64,000 nt of DNA, taken from the NCBI GenBank assembly GCA_024635655.1, contig JAGXIL010000024.1, positions 62,001 through 126,000 of the forward strand, written 5' to 3'. Below the pieces are notes generated by a model, which was given only the letters and a program-made list of their open reading frames with translations, was not told where the DNA came from and did no database searches. The DNA comes from Gillisia sp. (GTDB lineage Bacteria; Bacteroidota; Bacteroidia; Flavobacteriales; Flavobacteriaceae). Both the position numbers and the translations under genes were made by a program. Shown one piece after another: positions 16,583 to 26,844 of the stretch; positions within the stretch are counted from its first letter, which is position 1, and every line of letters starts with the position of its first letter.

Positions 16583-17698
16583 TTATATGATCGTCATTTG
16601 GCCAAAGCTCAGGTTCTCATTGTTTAAATTAATATTTTCTGCTTCTATTATTATTTCTTCGAGAAAATCACCTACTTTTTCCGTATTGTAATTATGCACG
16701 TGGTTAATATCCTGGGTGCAAACTTCAAGGTGTAAACTCACCTCCACAGCATCTTTAATTACTTCAGCTTCTTCAGTTAAGCCAAAATGCTCCAGGAGCA
16801 TGGCTGCAGAAAGTACAGAAGCAACAGGATTAGCAATGCCTTTCCCCGTAGCTTGAGGAAAAGATCCGTGGATAGGTTCAAATAATGCATATTTTTCTCC
16901 AACAGAAGCAGATGCGAGCAGGCCTATACTTCCTCCAATGACGCTAGCCTCATCTGATAAAATATCCCCAAACATGTTCTCGGTCAGGATCACATCAAAT
17001 TGTTTTGGATACTGGATCATTTGCATGGCGGCATTATCAATGAAAAGAAAATCCAATGCCACATCTGGATATTCTTTGCCAAGAGCGGTAACCGTTTTTC
17101 TCCACAGCCTTGAGGTTTCAAGTATATTGGCCTTGTCTACCAAAGTAAGTTTTTTACTGCGGAGCTGGGCAGCTTTAAAAGCCAGGTGTGCTACTCTTTC
17201 TATCTCCTCTACATGATAAGTACAAACATCTGTGGCAGATCTCCCGTCTTCACTTGTACTTTTTTCTCCAAAATATATCCCACCGGTTAGTTCCCGGTAG
17301 ATCACCATATCTGCTCCGCTTATGAGTTCCGGACGTAATGGTGAAAGGTCTTTTAATTTTTCATAAGCCTTAACCGGTCTTATATTGGCAAAGAGGCCCA
17401 ATTCCTTGCGCAGGCGAAGTAAACCTTGTTCAGGCCTTACTTTTGCTTCGGGATCATTGTCAAATTTGGGGTGGCCAATAGCGCCAAACAATACTGCATC
17501 TGAACTTTTACATAGGTCCAGGGTATATTCGGGTAAAGGGTTCCCATCTATATCAATGGCCACTGCACCTACAGGGGCTTCTTCAAATATAAATTCGTGT
17601 TTAAATCTCTCTGCAACCGCTTTTAATACTTTTACTGATTGTCGTGTGATCTCGGGACCTATTCCGTCCCCGGGTAATACTGCAATTTTTAATTTCAT
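16583..17698 (-). CDS. leuB: 3-isopropylmalate dehydrogenase
   Basis: LeuB oxidises and decarboxylates 3-isopropylmalate with NAD. The protein starts MKLKIAVLPGDGIGPEIT, the usual beginning of the isocitrate/isopropylmalate dehydrogenase family; upstream in-frame ATGs at 17704 and 17707 would add two or three residues. Further motifs are RPVKAYEKL, ELTGGIYFGE and the signature ENMFGDILSDEASVIGGSIG near residue 240. It is the last gene of leuA-leuC-leuD-leuB, read on the minus strand. Confidence 0.96.
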   Translation of the reverse strand: MKLKIAVLPGDGIGPEITRQSVKVLKAVAERFKHEFIFEEAPVGAVAIDIDGNPLPEYTLDLCKSSDAVLFGAIGHPKFDNDPEAKVRPEQGLLRLRKELGLFANIRPVKAYEKLKDLSPLRPELISGADMVIYRELTGGIYFGEKSTSEDGRSATDVCTYHVEEIERVAHLAFKAAQLRSKKLTLVDKANILETSRLWRKTVTALGKEYPDVALDFLFIDNAAMQMIQYPKQFDVILTENMFGDILSDEASVIGGSIGLLASASVGEKYALFEPIHGSFPQATGKGIANPVASVLSAAMLLEHFGLTEEAEVIKDAVEVSLHLEVCTQDINHVHNYNTEKVGDFLEEIIIEAENINLNNENLSFGQMTII

Positions 17699-17745
17699 CT
17701 TCATCATTTTTAAAACTGTACAAGCCACCGGGCTTATAACTGCAA

Positions 17746-18327
17746 CTATTTTTCTTCAAATTGTTTTATCGCTTCTTTCTTGCTTAATAAATAATCAATA
17801 TCATCGTAGCCATTTATCAGGCAGGTTTTTTTGTAGGAGTCTATCTCAAAGTCTTCATTTTCACCAGATCTCAGAATTTCAATTTTCTGGTTCTGAAGAT
17901 CCACTTTTATCTTTTCAGAAGGATCTTTGAGGATGGCTTTAAAGATCTTTTCCAAAAATCCGGGAGATATCAATACCGGAAGAAGTCCGTTGTTAAGAGC
18001 ATTTTCTTTAAAAATGTCTGCAAAGTAACTGGAGACTACTACTTTAAATCCATAGGCTTTTAAAGCCCATGCGGCGTGTTCCCTGCTGGAACCACATCCA
18101 AAATTATTTCCTGCCACCAGAATGGAACCATTAAAAGCTGTATCATTTAAAATGAAATCTTCATTAGGATAGCCATTGGAATCAAATCTCCAGTCGCGGA
18201 ATACATTCTCACCGAAGCCCTTTTTATCGGTCGCCTTTAAAAACCTAGCAGGGATGATCTGGTCGGTATCTATGTTCTCGATCTCCAAAGGAACTGCGCT
18301 ATCAATATGGGTTATAAATTTTTCCAT
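17746..18327 (-). CDS. leuD: 3-isopropylmalate dehydratase small subunit
   Basis: The 193-residue protein carries the swivel-domain motifs [12 protein letters not shown] near residue 20 and [17 protein letters not shown] near residue 75, which recognise substrate in the aconitase family. It pairs with LeuC to isomerise 2- to 3-isopropylmalate. It starts three bases after the leuC stop, so the subunits are probably translated together. Confidence 0.96.
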   Translation of the reverse strand: MEKFITHIDSAVPLEIENIDTDQIIPARFLKATDKKGFGENVFRDWRFDSNGYPNEDFILNDTAFNGSILVAGNNFGCGSSREHAAWALKAYGFKVVVSSYFADIFKENALNNGLLPVLISPGFLEKIFKAILKDPSEKIKVDLQNQKIEILRSGENEDFEIDSYKKTCLINGYDDIDYLLSKKEAIKQFEEK

Positions 18328-18330
18328 TGG

Positions 18331-19710
18331 TTAGTAATATTGTGTATAATCGGTTAATTTTCCTGCAATTGCTGTGGCTGCTGCGGTGAGCGGGCTGGCA
18401 AGTATAGTTCTCGCCCCCTGGCCCTGGCGTCCCTCAAAATTCCTGTTACTGGTAGATACACAATACTCTCCCGCAGGGATCTTATCATCGTTCATAGCCA
18501 AACAGGCAGAGCAGCCGGGTTGACGAATGGTAAAACCTGCTGCTTCAAAAATGAGGTTAAGACCTTCTGCTTTTATTTGAGAAGCTACCTGCTGTGACCC
18601 GGGTACAATAAGGGCATTCACATTCCCCGCTTTTTGTTTTCCTTTAATATATTCCGCTGCAGCCCTAAAATCTTCAATTCTCGCATTGGTACAACTTCCT
18701 ATAAAAATAAAATTTACAGGTTTATCGATCAAAGAATCCCCGGCATTGAAGCCCATATATTCCAAGGCTTTTTCAGCACTTTTTCCACCGTTAAGAGGAA
18801 TTGAACCTGAAATTTTTATTCCCATTCCCGGATTTGTGCCGTAAGTGATCATGGGTTCAATATCTTCAGCATCAAAAGAATACTCCTTGTCAAAAGTGGC
18901 ATCGGTGTCTGTTTTTAATGTTTCCCAGTAGGATCTCATTTTTTCCAGATCTTCTCCTTTAGGAGCAAATTCCCTGTCTTCAACATAAGCAAAAGTAGTT
19001 TCATCTGGAGCAATTAATCCGCCGCGGGCGCCCATTTCAATACTCATATTACAAACCGTCATTCGGCCTTCCATAGACATCTCTTCAAATACATTTCCTG
19101 CATACTCACAAAAATATCCGGTTCCGGAATTGGTGCCCAGTTGGCTGATGATGTAAAGGATCACATCTTTAGGGTGCACTCCGCTTCTTAAGGTCCCGTT
19201 TACATTAACCCGAAGTTTTTTCGGTTTTTCTACCAGCAGGCACTGGCTGGCAAAAACCTGTGCTACCTGGCTGGTGCCAATTCCAAAAGCGATGCTGCCA
19301 AAAGCACCGTGAGTAGAGGTGTGGCTGTCCCCGCAAACAATGGTCATTCCCGGCTGGGTTATCCCAAGTTCTGGAGCCATCACGTGAACAATGCCGTTAT
19401 AGGGATGCCCTAATCCATACAATGTAATGTTGTTCTCTTTGCAGTTTTGCGATAATTCCTCCAGTTGTTTTCTTGACAAAAGATCTTTGATTGGCAGGTG
19501 CTGGTCCTGGGTGGGAGTATTATGATCTGCTGTGGCCATAATCTGTTTAGGCCTGAAAACCGGAATATCCCGTTCCTTAAGTTCATTAAAAGCTTGCGGA
19601 CTGGTAACTTCGTGGATTAGATGTTTATCTATATAAAGAATGTCCGGCCCGTTAGGAATAGATTCCACTACGTGCGCATCCCAAATCTTATCGAATAATG
19701 TTTTCTTCAT
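18331..19710 (-). CDS. leuC: 3-isopropylmalate dehydratase large subunit
   Basis: The 459-residue aconitase-family protein has the iron-sulfur cysteines in [13 protein letters not shown] and [10 protein letters not shown], and the substrate motifs [20 protein letters not shown] and TADHNTPT. It forms the isopropylmalate isomerase with LeuD. It lies six bases downstream of leuA. Confidence 0.97.
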   Translation of the reverse strand: MKKTLFDKIWDAHVVESIPNGPDILYIDKHLIHEVTSPQAFNELKERDIPVFRPKQIMATADHNTPTQDQHLPIKDLLSRKQLEELSQNCKENNITLYGLGHPYNGIVHVMAPELGITQPGMTIVCGDSHTSTHGAFGSIAFGIGTSQVAQVFASQCLLVEKPKKLRVNVNGTLRSGVHPKDVILYIISQLGTNSGTGYFCEYAGNVFEEMSMEGRMTVCNMSIEMGARGGLIAPDETTFAYVEDREFAPKGEDLEKMRSYWETLKTDTDATFDKEYSFDAEDIEPMITYGTNPGMGIKISGSIPLNGGKSAEKALEYMGFNAGDSLIDKPVNFIFIGSCTNARIEDFRAAAEYIKGKQKAGNVNALIVPGSQQVASQIKAEGLNLIFEAAGFTIRQPGCSACLAMNDDKIPAGEYCVSTSNRNFEGRQGQGARTILASPLTAAATAIAGKLTDYTQYY

Positions 19711-19716
19711 TTATGC

Positions 19717-20889
19717 TTAGGCAAATGCTCTGTTGTTCTTTTTGGAAAGTTCCATGATCTGGTGAATATCTGTATCCACAACTTCTTTTCTGGCATCGGC
19801 AAAACTTAAAAACTCAATATATACTGAGTCTAACTGAAGTTTTGTCAATTCATATCCCATTTTTTTAGCCCGGTAGGCAAGGGCAGCCCTTCCGCTTCTG
19901 GCGGTAAGGATGATGGCCGACTCGGTAACTCCCACGTCTTCAGGATTGATGATCTCATAAGTTTCCCGGTGCTTGATCACTCCGTCCTGGTGAATTCCTG
20001 AGCTGTGCGCAAAGGCATTGGCACCTACTATAGATTTGTTGGGCTGTACCATCATTCCCATTTCGCGGGCAACCATAAGGCTGGTGTCGTAAAGATATTT
20101 CGGGTTGATATTCGTGCTAAGATTTAAGGTTGGGTGTTGTCTAAGGATCATGACAACTTCTTCTAAAGCTGTGTTACCTGCCCTTTCCCCAATTCCGTTT
20201 ATTGTACATTCTATTTGCCGGGCACCGTTTCTAATACCGGCAATAGCATTTGCGGTTGCCATTCCAAGGTCGTTATGGCAGTGGCAGGAGAGGCGTACTT
20301 TCTCAATCCCGGTTACGTGCTCCTTCAAAAACCGGATCTTTGCGCCATATTCTTCAGGTAAACAATAGCCCGTCGTGTCGGGAATATTAAGAACAGTTGC
20401 CCCAGCTTTTATTGCTGCTTCACAAATCCTGGCAAGAAATTCATTATCGGTTCTTCCCGCGTCTTCGGCATAAAACTCTACATCTTCCACGAATGTTTTA
20501 GCATAGGAAATGGCTTCTATTGCACGTTCAATGATCTTATTTTCGGTGGTATTAAATTTATGTTTTATATGCAGGGGCGAAGTTCCAATTCCGGTATGGA
20601 TACGTGGATATTTGGCATATTTTAAAGCTTCCGCAGCAACTTCTATATCCTTTTTCACTGCCCTGGTAAGACCACATACAGCGGCATTCTTGACTAGTTT
20701 GGAAATTTCAGAAACACTTTGAAAATCCCCCGGACTTGACACAGGGAACCCTGCTTCTATAACATCAACACCCATCTCATCGAGACGGCGGGCAATTATC
20801 AATTTTTGCCGGGTGTTTAATTTGCAACCCGGTACCTGCTCTCCATCCCTTAAAGTGGTATCAAAAATTTCAACCTTTTCCGCATTCAT
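19717..20889 (-). CDS. leuA: 2-isopropylmalate synthase, short form lacking the regulatory domain
   Basis: The protein starts with [19 protein letters not shown], the metal-binding signature of the HMGL/LeuA TIM barrel, and has [20 protein letters not shown] and the family motif [18 protein letters not shown]. At 390 residues it ends after the helical accessory region and lacks the roughly 130-residue C-terminal leucine-binding domain of standard LeuA. Homocitrate or other synthases of this fold are alternatives, but the leuC-leuD-leuB context makes isopropylmalate synthase most likely. It is first in the leu operon and is divergent from the gene at 21036. Confidence 0.93.
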   Translation of the reverse strand: MNAEKVEIFDTTLRDGEQVPGCKLNTRQKLIIARRLDEMGVDVIEAGFPVSSPGDFQSVSEISKLVKNAAVCGLTRAVKKDIEVAAEALKYAKYPRIHTGIGTSPLHIKHKFNTTENKIIERAIEAISYAKTFVEDVEFYAEDAGRTDNEFLARICEAAIKAGATVLNIPDTTGYCLPEEYGAKIRFLKEHVTGIEKVRLSCHCHNDLGMATANAIAGIRNGARQIECTINGIGERAGNTALEEVVMILRQHPTLNLSTNINPKYLYDTSLMVAREMGMMVQPNKSIVGANAFAHSSGIHQDGVIKHRETYEIINPEDVGVTESAIILTARSGRAALAYRAKKMGYELTKLQLDSVYIEFLSFADARKEVVDTDIHQIMELSKKNNRAFA

Positions 20890-21035
20890 ACTAAAATTGT
20901 TTTACTTTGCTTCCTCTAAAGTATTAGAAACCTGAAAGGCTGAATGTTTAAAGGCCTCTGTCTTTACGGTATTTGAACACTTTAAAAATGATATAACATA
21001 AAGAATAACAGCGATTTGCGTAAAAATTTGCTACA

Positions 21036-22586
21036 ATGACCAACGAATCTACAGACAATCTTTTTTCTTTAATTAAGTCGCTATCACCTTCAGAAAAAAG
21101 GCAGTTTTCACTTTATGTGGGACGCATTGGAGTAAATGCAGACAGTAAATTTTTGAGCTTGTTTAAGATAATTTCCAAGCAGGACCATTATAATGAAGCT
21201 TTCATCTTGAAGAGCACCAAAATAAGCAAACAGCAACTTTCTAATGTAAAGGCACATTTATACAAACAGATCTTGATCAGTTTACGGCTAAATCCCGCAC
21301 ATCAAAATATTCCGGTTCAAATAAGGGAACAAATGGATTTTGCATATATTCTATACCGGAAAGGTTTGTATAAGCAAAGTTTGAAATTGCTGGATAAGGT
21401 GAAATCTACTGCTTTATTTTACGAGGAAAAAAATGTGGCTTATGAGATCCTGGAATGGGAAAAGATCATTGAATCCCAATATATTACCCGAAGTATAAAC
21501 AACAGGGCAGATGTGCTTATTCAACAAGCTGAACATCTTAGCAAATTAAACGTTATTACCAATAAATTTTCGAATCTATCTCTCCAGCTTTACGCAATAT
21601 TCTTAAAAATGGGTTATGCCCGAACCGAGGAAGAGGCAAGATCTATTAAAGCATATTTTCAGGAATCTTTACCTGAATTTGATATAAAAGATCTGGGGTT
21701 CAGGGAAAAATTGTGGTTGTACAGGGCTTATTTGTGGTATAGCTTTATCACCCAGGATTTTCTTTCCTGCTACCGATATTCTATGAAATGGATAGATCTT
21801 TTCAATGCCAACCCACACCTGGTATCTGTTCATCCGGTTTTGTATTTAAAGGGGAATCATTATTTACTGGAGTCTTTATTTTACCTCAACCACGTAACAC
21901 AATTTGAAAAAGTACTTCTCCAACTGGAGGCTACTTTAAAGGACCCAAAAATTCCTGATGACGACAATACAGCCGCGCTGTCTTTTTTATATCTCTATTC
22001 TAATAAACTGAATTTGCGATTTATGAAAGGCGAATTTGCCAACGGGGAATTGCTGGTGGAAAAGATCGAAAAAAAGATAAAGAAATTCAGCTCCCGAATT
22101 GATGAACACCACATCATGGTATTTTATTACAAAATTGGAAGTTTGTATTTTGGGAATGGGGAGAATAAGAAATCCATTGAATTTTTGCAGAAGATCATTA
22201 ACAATAAAACCCTTGAAATGCGGGAGGATCTGTTGTGTTTTTCACGAATTCTCAACCTTGTTGCACATTATGAAGCAGGGCTGGATTATCATTTGGAACG
22301 ACTTATTAAATCAACCTATAAGTTCCTCATTAAAATGAATGATCTTCACGAGGTGCAAAAGGAGATGATCAAATTTCTTAGGCATTTACCAGAGATTTCT
22401 CCATTGGAAATTAAAGATGAATTCAAAAAATTACATGCCACTTTGAAGCAATACGAAAGCCATCCTTATGAAAGGCGGGCCTTTTTATATCTGGACATTA
22501 TCTCCTGGTTGGAAAGCAAAATAGAGAACAGGCCGGTGGCTGAGATCATTTCGGAAAAGACAAAGTTGCTGAAAAGAGGGGTTTAA
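21036..22586 (+). CDS. Large all-helical (TPR-like) cytoplasmic protein, unknown function
   Basis: The 516-residue protein has no signal peptide. It opens with an LSPSEKRQFSLY helix-forming segment and continues as repeated helical pairs resembling tetratricopeptide repeats (for example YILYRKGLYKQSLKLLDKV, and FYYKIGSLYFGNGENKKSIE). Such scaffolds usually bind peptides or proteins. Similar proteins are common in Bacteroidota but I know of no assigned role. It is divergent from leuA with a 146-base shared promoter region. Confidence 0.82.
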   Translation: MTNESTDNLFSLIKSLSPSEKRQFSLYVGRIGVNADSKFLSLFKIISKQDHYNEAFILKSTKISKQQLSNVKAHLYKQILISLRLNPAHQNIPVQIREQMDFAYILYRKGLYKQSLKLLDKVKSTALFYEEKNVAYEILEWEKIIESQYITRSINNRADVLIQQAEHLSKLNVITNKFSNLSLQLYAIFLKMGYARTEEEARSIKAYFQESLPEFDIKDLGFREKLWLYRAYLWYSFITQDFLSCYRYSMKWIDLFNANPHLVSVHPVLYLKGNHYLLESLFYLNHVTQFEKVLLQLEATLKDPKIPDDDNTAALSFLYLYSNKLNLRFMKGEFANGELLVEKIEKKIKKFSSRIDEHHIMVFYYKIGSLYFGNGENKKSIEFLQKIINNKTLEMREDLLCFSRILNLVAHYEAGLDYHLERLIKSTYKFLIKMNDLHEVQKEMIKFLRHLPEISPLEIKDEFKKLHATLKQYESHPYERRAFLYLDIISWLESKIENRPVAEIISEKTKLLKRGV

Positions 22587-22754
22587 GTAAACAATTTTAT
22601 TCTGCCGCAATGAGAGTGAAAAATATTCAGCATTGACAGGAGTTCACCGCAATCTTTGGAATTTTTACATTACTTTATTTTCTACAATGTTGCAGGCTAT
22701 TTATTTTTTTATACATTTACCCTGTGATTTCAATTAATCAAATAAAGAGACCCA

Positions 22755-22932
22755 GTTTACGCCGCCGCATGTAATTGCGCGGTAAACCTATTGTACTTCC
22801 CTTTTTTATTAATTATTTGATTTTTTTAAGCTTTGAAACACATTACCACCACATTTAATAAGTTATATTTCAGTATTATTACTGACATATCTCCAATGCG
22901 CAGGCATTACCGTCGCACGTAAGTGCGCGCTA
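22755..22932. repeat. Two related GC-rich hairpins in the 428-base gap before the arginine operon
   Basis: The gap 22587-23014 contains no convincing gene. GTTTAC...GTAAAC (22755-22787) encloses CCGCCGCATGTAATTGCGCG; a second copy near 22909-22932 reads CCGTCGCACGTAAGTGCGCG. The two cores match at 16 of 20 positions and each can form a small hairpin (GCAnGTAAnTGC). The higher GC content stands out in very AT-rich surroundings. Role unknown. Confidence 0.55.
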
Positions 22933-23014
22933 TCTTTATGGAACTTAGGTGAGTCCGGTTCTTCTCTCGAAAACATACAATTCAATATTTTTTTTAACCT
23001 TAATTCTTTAGCAC

Positions 23015-23647
23015 ATGAAAATAGTCATTGCTAACCAAAGCCATTCCAATTACGCAGAAGTAATTTGTGATACCATTGAGGAATCTGCAAGGGTTCGTGG
23101 TACAGGTATCGCGCGTCGTACCCCTGAGTACATCCTTACCAAGATGCAAAATGGAAACGCCATTATAGCTTTGGATGGTAAAAAATTTGCCGGATTTTGC
23201 TATATCGAGGTTTGGAGTCACGAGAAATTTGTGGCCAATTCCGGCTTGATCGTGCATCCCGATTACCGGAATCGGGGGCTGGCAAAGGATATCAAAAAAG
23301 CTGTTTTTGAGCACTCCCGAAAAAAATATCCCAATGCCAAAATTTTCGGGATCACTACCGGCCTTGCCGTGATGAAGATCAATTATGAGCTGGGGTACCA
23401 ACCCGTAACCTTCTCTGAACTTACTGATGATGAGAGTTTCTGGAAAGGTTGCCAAACCTGCAAGAATTACGACATCCTCACCCGTACCGAGCGTAAAATG
23501 TGCCTGTGCACAGGAATGCTTTACGACCCGCTTAAAAAGGAGAAACCAAAGGAAAAAAGCAAGTTGAATGAAAAGGCCTTTACCAGGCTGAAGAGCATCA
23601 AAAAGACCCTTTTCTATAAGAACATCAAAGAGAAACAGAAGAGTTAG
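23015..23647 (+). CDS. GNAT acyltransferase, probable N-acylglutamate synthase for arginine synthesis
   Basis: The 210-residue protein has a GNAT core with GLIVHPDYRNRGLAKDIKKA (residues 77-96) as the acyl-CoA motif. It opens the arginine operon, where no argA or argJ is seen, so it probably makes N-acetyl- or N-succinylglutamate; this follows from position and from the known use of GNAT enzymes in Bacteroidota. Unusually, four cysteines (C146, C149, C163, C165) are spaced CxxC...CxC and could bind a metal. The C terminus is very rich in lysine. Confidence 0.8.
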   Translation: MKIVIANQSHSNYAEVICDTIEESARVRGTGIARRTPEYILTKMQNGNAIIALDGKKFAGFCYIEVWSHEKFVANSGLIVHPDYRNRGLAKDIKKAVFEHSRKKYPNAKIFGITTGLAVMKINYELGYQPVTFSELTDDESFWKGCQTCKNYDILTRTERKMCLCTGMLYDPLKKEKPKEKSKLNEKAFTRLKSIKKTLFYKNIKEKQKS

Positions 23648-23678
23648 GAGCCATAGTATAGACAAAGGATAAAACATT

Positions 23679-23776
23679 ATTCGTGCACCTGACTGCCGCA
23701 GAAAGATTCGCGGTTCATTTTTTTAAAGTGGCATTTTAGAAAAGCATTAAAAAATCATTCGTGCATTCGTGGCTAA
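23679..23776. repeat. Tandem copies of the ATTCGTGCATTCGTGGC repeat, one interrupted
   Basis: An intact copy lies at 23757-23776. About 78 bases upstream a second copy is split: ATTCGTGCA (23679-23687), then 19 extra bases starting CCTGACTGCCGCAG, then TTCGCGGTTC. Both copies are followed by TTTTAA(G)AGTGGC, so the whole unit is duplicated. The insertion resembles the mini-palindrome at 37931-37950. Confidence 0.7.
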
Positions 23777-23817
23777 CTTTTAAGAGTGGCTTTATAGTTT
23801 AAAAATTAAAAACCAAA

Positions 23818-25005
23818 ATGAAAAAAGTAGTAATAGCATACAGTGGGGGATTAGACACCTCATACTGCGCAAAATATTTATCTAAGGAAGAGAACTTTGA
23901 GGTACACGCCGTAAGTGTAAACACCGGCGGATTTTCTTCGGAAGAAATTGAAAAAATAGGAAATAACGCCAGGAAAATTGGAGCAGCATCTTATTTTAAT
24001 ATTGATGCGGTTTCTTCTTTTTATCAGAAAGTGGTAAAATACCTGATCTTCGGAAACGTACTGAAGAATGATACTTATCCGCTTTCTGTTAGTGCTGAAA
24101 GGATCATTCAGGCCATCGAGATCGTCAACCACGCCAGGAAGATCGGTGCCGATTATATTGCCCATGGCAGTACAGGAGCAGGAAATGACCAGGTAAGGTT
24201 TGATATGATCTTTCAAACCCTGGCCCCCGGGATCAGGATCATCACGCCAATTCGGGATAAAAAATTAACAAGGCAGGAGGAGATCGAATATTTGCAGGAA
24301 AATGGGGTGGATATGAACTGGGAAAAGGCAAAATATTCAGTTAATAAAGGGTTATGGGGTACTAGCGTGGGAGGATCTGAGACTTTGACTTCTCACCAGC
24401 CTCTTCCGGAGAGTGCTTACCCGTCACAACTTCAGGAAAATGAGCCGCAGCAGGTGAACTTAAGTTTTACAAAAGGAGAATTAACAGCGGTCAACGGACA
24501 GGAAAATTCACCGGAAAGAAATATCGAGATCCTGGAAAATATCGCCCGTAGATATGCCATTGGAAGAGATATTCACGTGGGAGATACCATTATTGGAATT
24601 AAAGGACGGGTAGGATTTGAAGCGGCAGCAGCTTTGATCACTATCAAAGCCCATCATTTACTGGAGAAACATACCCTGAGCAAATGGCAGTTACAACACA
24701 AAGATTATATCGCCAACTGGTACGGCACCCATTTACACGAAGGGCAGTACCTTGACCCGGTGATGCGGGATCTTGAGGCGTTTTTACAAAGTTCGCAGGA
24801 AAAGGTGACCGGGAAGGTTTTTGTAAGCCTGCACCCTTACCGATTTGTTTTGGACGGAATAGAATCAGACAACGACCTGATGAACTCCGGCTTCGGAAAA
24901 TATGGGGAGGAAAACAACGCCTGGACGGCAGATGATGCCAAAGGATTTATAAAGATCCTCTCCAATCCGGGTAAGATCTTTCAACACGTAAATAACAACC
25001 AATGA
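23818..25005 (+). CDS. argG: Argininosuccinate synthase
   Basis: ArgG joins citrulline and aspartate with ATP hydrolysis. The 395-residue protein begins KKVVIAYSGGLDTSYCAKYL, the N-type PP-loop. It also has AHGSTGAGNDQVRFD and the conserved KYSVNKGLWGTSVGGSETL. It is separated from the GNAT gene by 170 bases of repeats and overlaps argC by four bases, which starts the tightly packed part of the operon. Confidence 0.97.
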   Translation: MKKVVIAYSGGLDTSYCAKYLSKEENFEVHAVSVNTGGFSSEEIEKIGNNARKIGAASYFNIDAVSSFYQKVVKYLIFGNVLKNDTYPLSVSAERIIQAIEIVNHARKIGADYIAHGSTGAGNDQVRFDMIFQTLAPGIRIITPIRDKKLTRQEEIEYLQENGVDMNWEKAKYSVNKGLWGTSVGGSETLTSHQPLPESAYPSQLQENEPQQVNLSFTKGELTAVNGQENSPERNIEILENIARRYAIGRDIHVGDTIIGIKGRVGFEAAAALITIKAHHLLEKHTLSKWQLQHKDYIANWYGTHLHEGQYLDPVMRDLEAFLQSSQEKVTGKVFVSLHPYRFVLDGIESDNDLMNSGFGKYGEENNAWTADDAKGFIKILSNPGKIFQHVNNNQ

Positions 25006-25967
25006 TAGAAGCAGGTATTATAGGAGGTGCAGGATATACTGCAGGGGAATTGATCAGGATCCTTTTGAGGCATCCGAAGGTTAACCTGGATTTTATATAC
25101 AGTACTTCTCAGGCCGGAAAACCGGTAACTCATATTCACCAGGATCTTTTGGGGGAAACAGATTTGCAGTTCAGCCGGGAGATAAATACGGAAGCAGACG
25201 TTGTTTTCTTATGCCTTGGCCACGGAAACTCGAAAAAGTTTCTTTCTGAAAATCATTTTTCTGATAGTAAGAAAATAATCGATCTCAGCACAGATTTCAG
25301 GATTGCTGCTGAAGATCATTCCTTTGTTTATGGTTTGCCCGAAACCAACAAGGAAGCTATAAAGGCCGCAGATAATATTGCTAATCCCGGTTGTTTTGCC
25401 ACGGCCATCAGCCTGGCGATCCTGCCTCTGGCGGCAAATGGTTTACTGGAAGACGAGGTGCATATTAATGCGGTTACGGGAGCAACAGGTGCGGGAACTT
25501 CTTTATCTGAAACCACGCATTTCACCTGGCGGGACAATAATTATTCAGCGTACAAGGCTTTTGAACACCAGCACCTGGGAGAGATCGGGCAATCGGTAAA
25601 GATCCTTCAGCCGGATTATTCTTCAGCATTGAATTTTATTCCGAACAGGGGGAATTTTTCAAGGGGGATACATTGTACCGCCTATACTAGATTCAACGGA
25701 AGTGCTGAGGATGCAAAGAAGCTTTTTCAGAATTATTACCAGGATGCCGAATTTACTTTTGTAGTAGAAGAGGAGCTGCATTTAAAGCAGGTAGTCAACA
25801 CCAATAAATGTTTGTTACGCCTGCAAAAGTTCAATGATAAAATTTTGATCACCAGCGTCCTGGATAATTTATTAAAAGGAGCTTCGGGCCAGGCGGTTCA
25901 CAATATGAATTTGATGTTTGGCCTGGAAGAAGCAACAGGATTAAGGCTTAAAGCAAATTATTTTTAA
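25002..25967 (+). CDS. argC: N-acyl-gamma-glutamyl-phosphate reductase
   Basis: The 321-residue protein has the N-terminal Rossmann motif GIIGGAGYTAGELIRILL, the catalytic cysteine in ANPGCFATAISLA, and HQHLGEIGQS. It reduces N-acylglutamyl phosphate to the semialdehyde. The acyl group may be acetyl or succinyl, depending on the pathway type discussed for argF'. Four-base overlap with argG. Confidence 0.96.
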   Translation: MIEAGIIGGAGYTAGELIRILLRHPKVNLDFIYSTSQAGKPVTHIHQDLLGETDLQFSREINTEADVVFLCLGHGNSKKFLSENHFSDSKKIIDLSTDFRIAAEDHSFVYGLPETNKEAIKAADNIANPGCFATAISLAILPLAANGLLEDEVHINAVTGATGAGTSLSETTHFTWRDNNYSAYKAFEHQHLGEIGQSVKILQPDYSSALNFIPNRGNFSRGIHCTAYTRFNGSAEDAKKLFQNYYQDAEFTFVVEEELHLKQVVNTNKCLLRLQKFNDKILITSVLDNLLKGASGQAVHNMNLMFGLEEATGLRLKANYF

Positions 25968-26003
25968 TTCTGTAAAAAGAAAGACCTGAATAAAAACAAA
26001 CTC

Positions 26004-26795
26004 ATGAAAATAGCAATACTTGGCGCCGGAAATCTTGGTTTATCAATAGCAAAGGGGTTAATAGTAAGCAATGCTTACACAAGCCTTTACCTCACTAAAA
26101 GAAACCTAAGCGAGATCGAGGAATACGGAAATTATCAAAAAGTTAGCGTTACCTCAAATAATGTAGAGGCGGTAAGAAATAGCGATATCCTCATCTTTGC
26201 AGTCCAGCCCACGCAGCTGGAAAGGATCCTTGAGGAGATAAAAGGGGAACTAACAGATAAGCATGTGATCATTTCTACAATTACAGGTTTTAATATTTCA
26301 AGAATTGAAGCAATAGTAGGAGATCAGTATATAATTCGTGCCATGCCCAATACCGCCATTGCCGTTGGAAAATCCATGACCTGCATTTGCAGCAATCAAA
26401 AAGGCAGCAAAATACTACCAGTTGCCGAAGCTATTTTCAACCGGCTAGGTACAACTTTGGCAATTCCGGAAAATAAAATGCAGGCTGCTACAGTGATCTG
26501 TGCCAGCGGGATTGCCTTTTGGATGCGTATGATTCGGGCTACAACGCAAAGTGCGGTACAATTGGGCTTTGACGCCAAAGAGGCGCAGGAACTCTCTATG
26601 CAAACCTGCCTGGGAGCGGCTAGTTTATTAATAGCATCGGGAAAACATCCCGAAGAAGAAATAGACAAAGTGACCACTCCAATGGGTTGTACTATTGAAG
26701 GTTTGAACGAGATGGAACACAACGGGCTGAGTTCCTCACTCATTAAAGGTATGCAGGCTTCCTTCAAAAAGATCAATAATATTACCGTTCAATAA
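26004..26795 (+). CDS. proC: Pyrroline-5-carboxylate reductase
   Basis: The 263-residue protein has an NAD(P)-binding start MKIAILGAGNLGLSIAKGL and the P5C reductase C-terminal block containing SPMG-like TTPMGCTIEGLNEME. MPNTAIAVGKSMTCIC matches the conserved RxMPNTP-type region. It makes proline from pyrroline-5-carboxylate. Its place inside the arginine operon, between argC and argD, links proline to arginine synthesis. Confidence 0.92.
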   Translation: MKIAILGAGNLGLSIAKGLIVSNAYTSLYLTKRNLSEIEEYGNYQKVSVTSNNVEAVRNSDILIFAVQPTQLERILEEIKGELTDKHVIISTITGFNISRIEAIVGDQYIIRAMPNTAIAVGKSMTCICSNQKGSKILPVAEAIFNRLGTTLAIPENKMQAATVICASGIAFWMRMIRATTQSAVQLGFDAKEAQELSMQTCLGAASLLIASGKHPEEEIDKVTTPMGCTIEGLNEMEHNGLSSSLIKGMQASFKKINNITVQ

Positions 26796-26844
26796 GTAAA
26801 AAATGAGAGCTGCCAGGATCAAAGAACCTTCTTAAAAATAAATT

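Noticed and set aside
23000-23677. 225-codon minus-strand frame
   Set aside because: It lies exactly opposite the GNAT gene, whose motifs and operon position are convincing.
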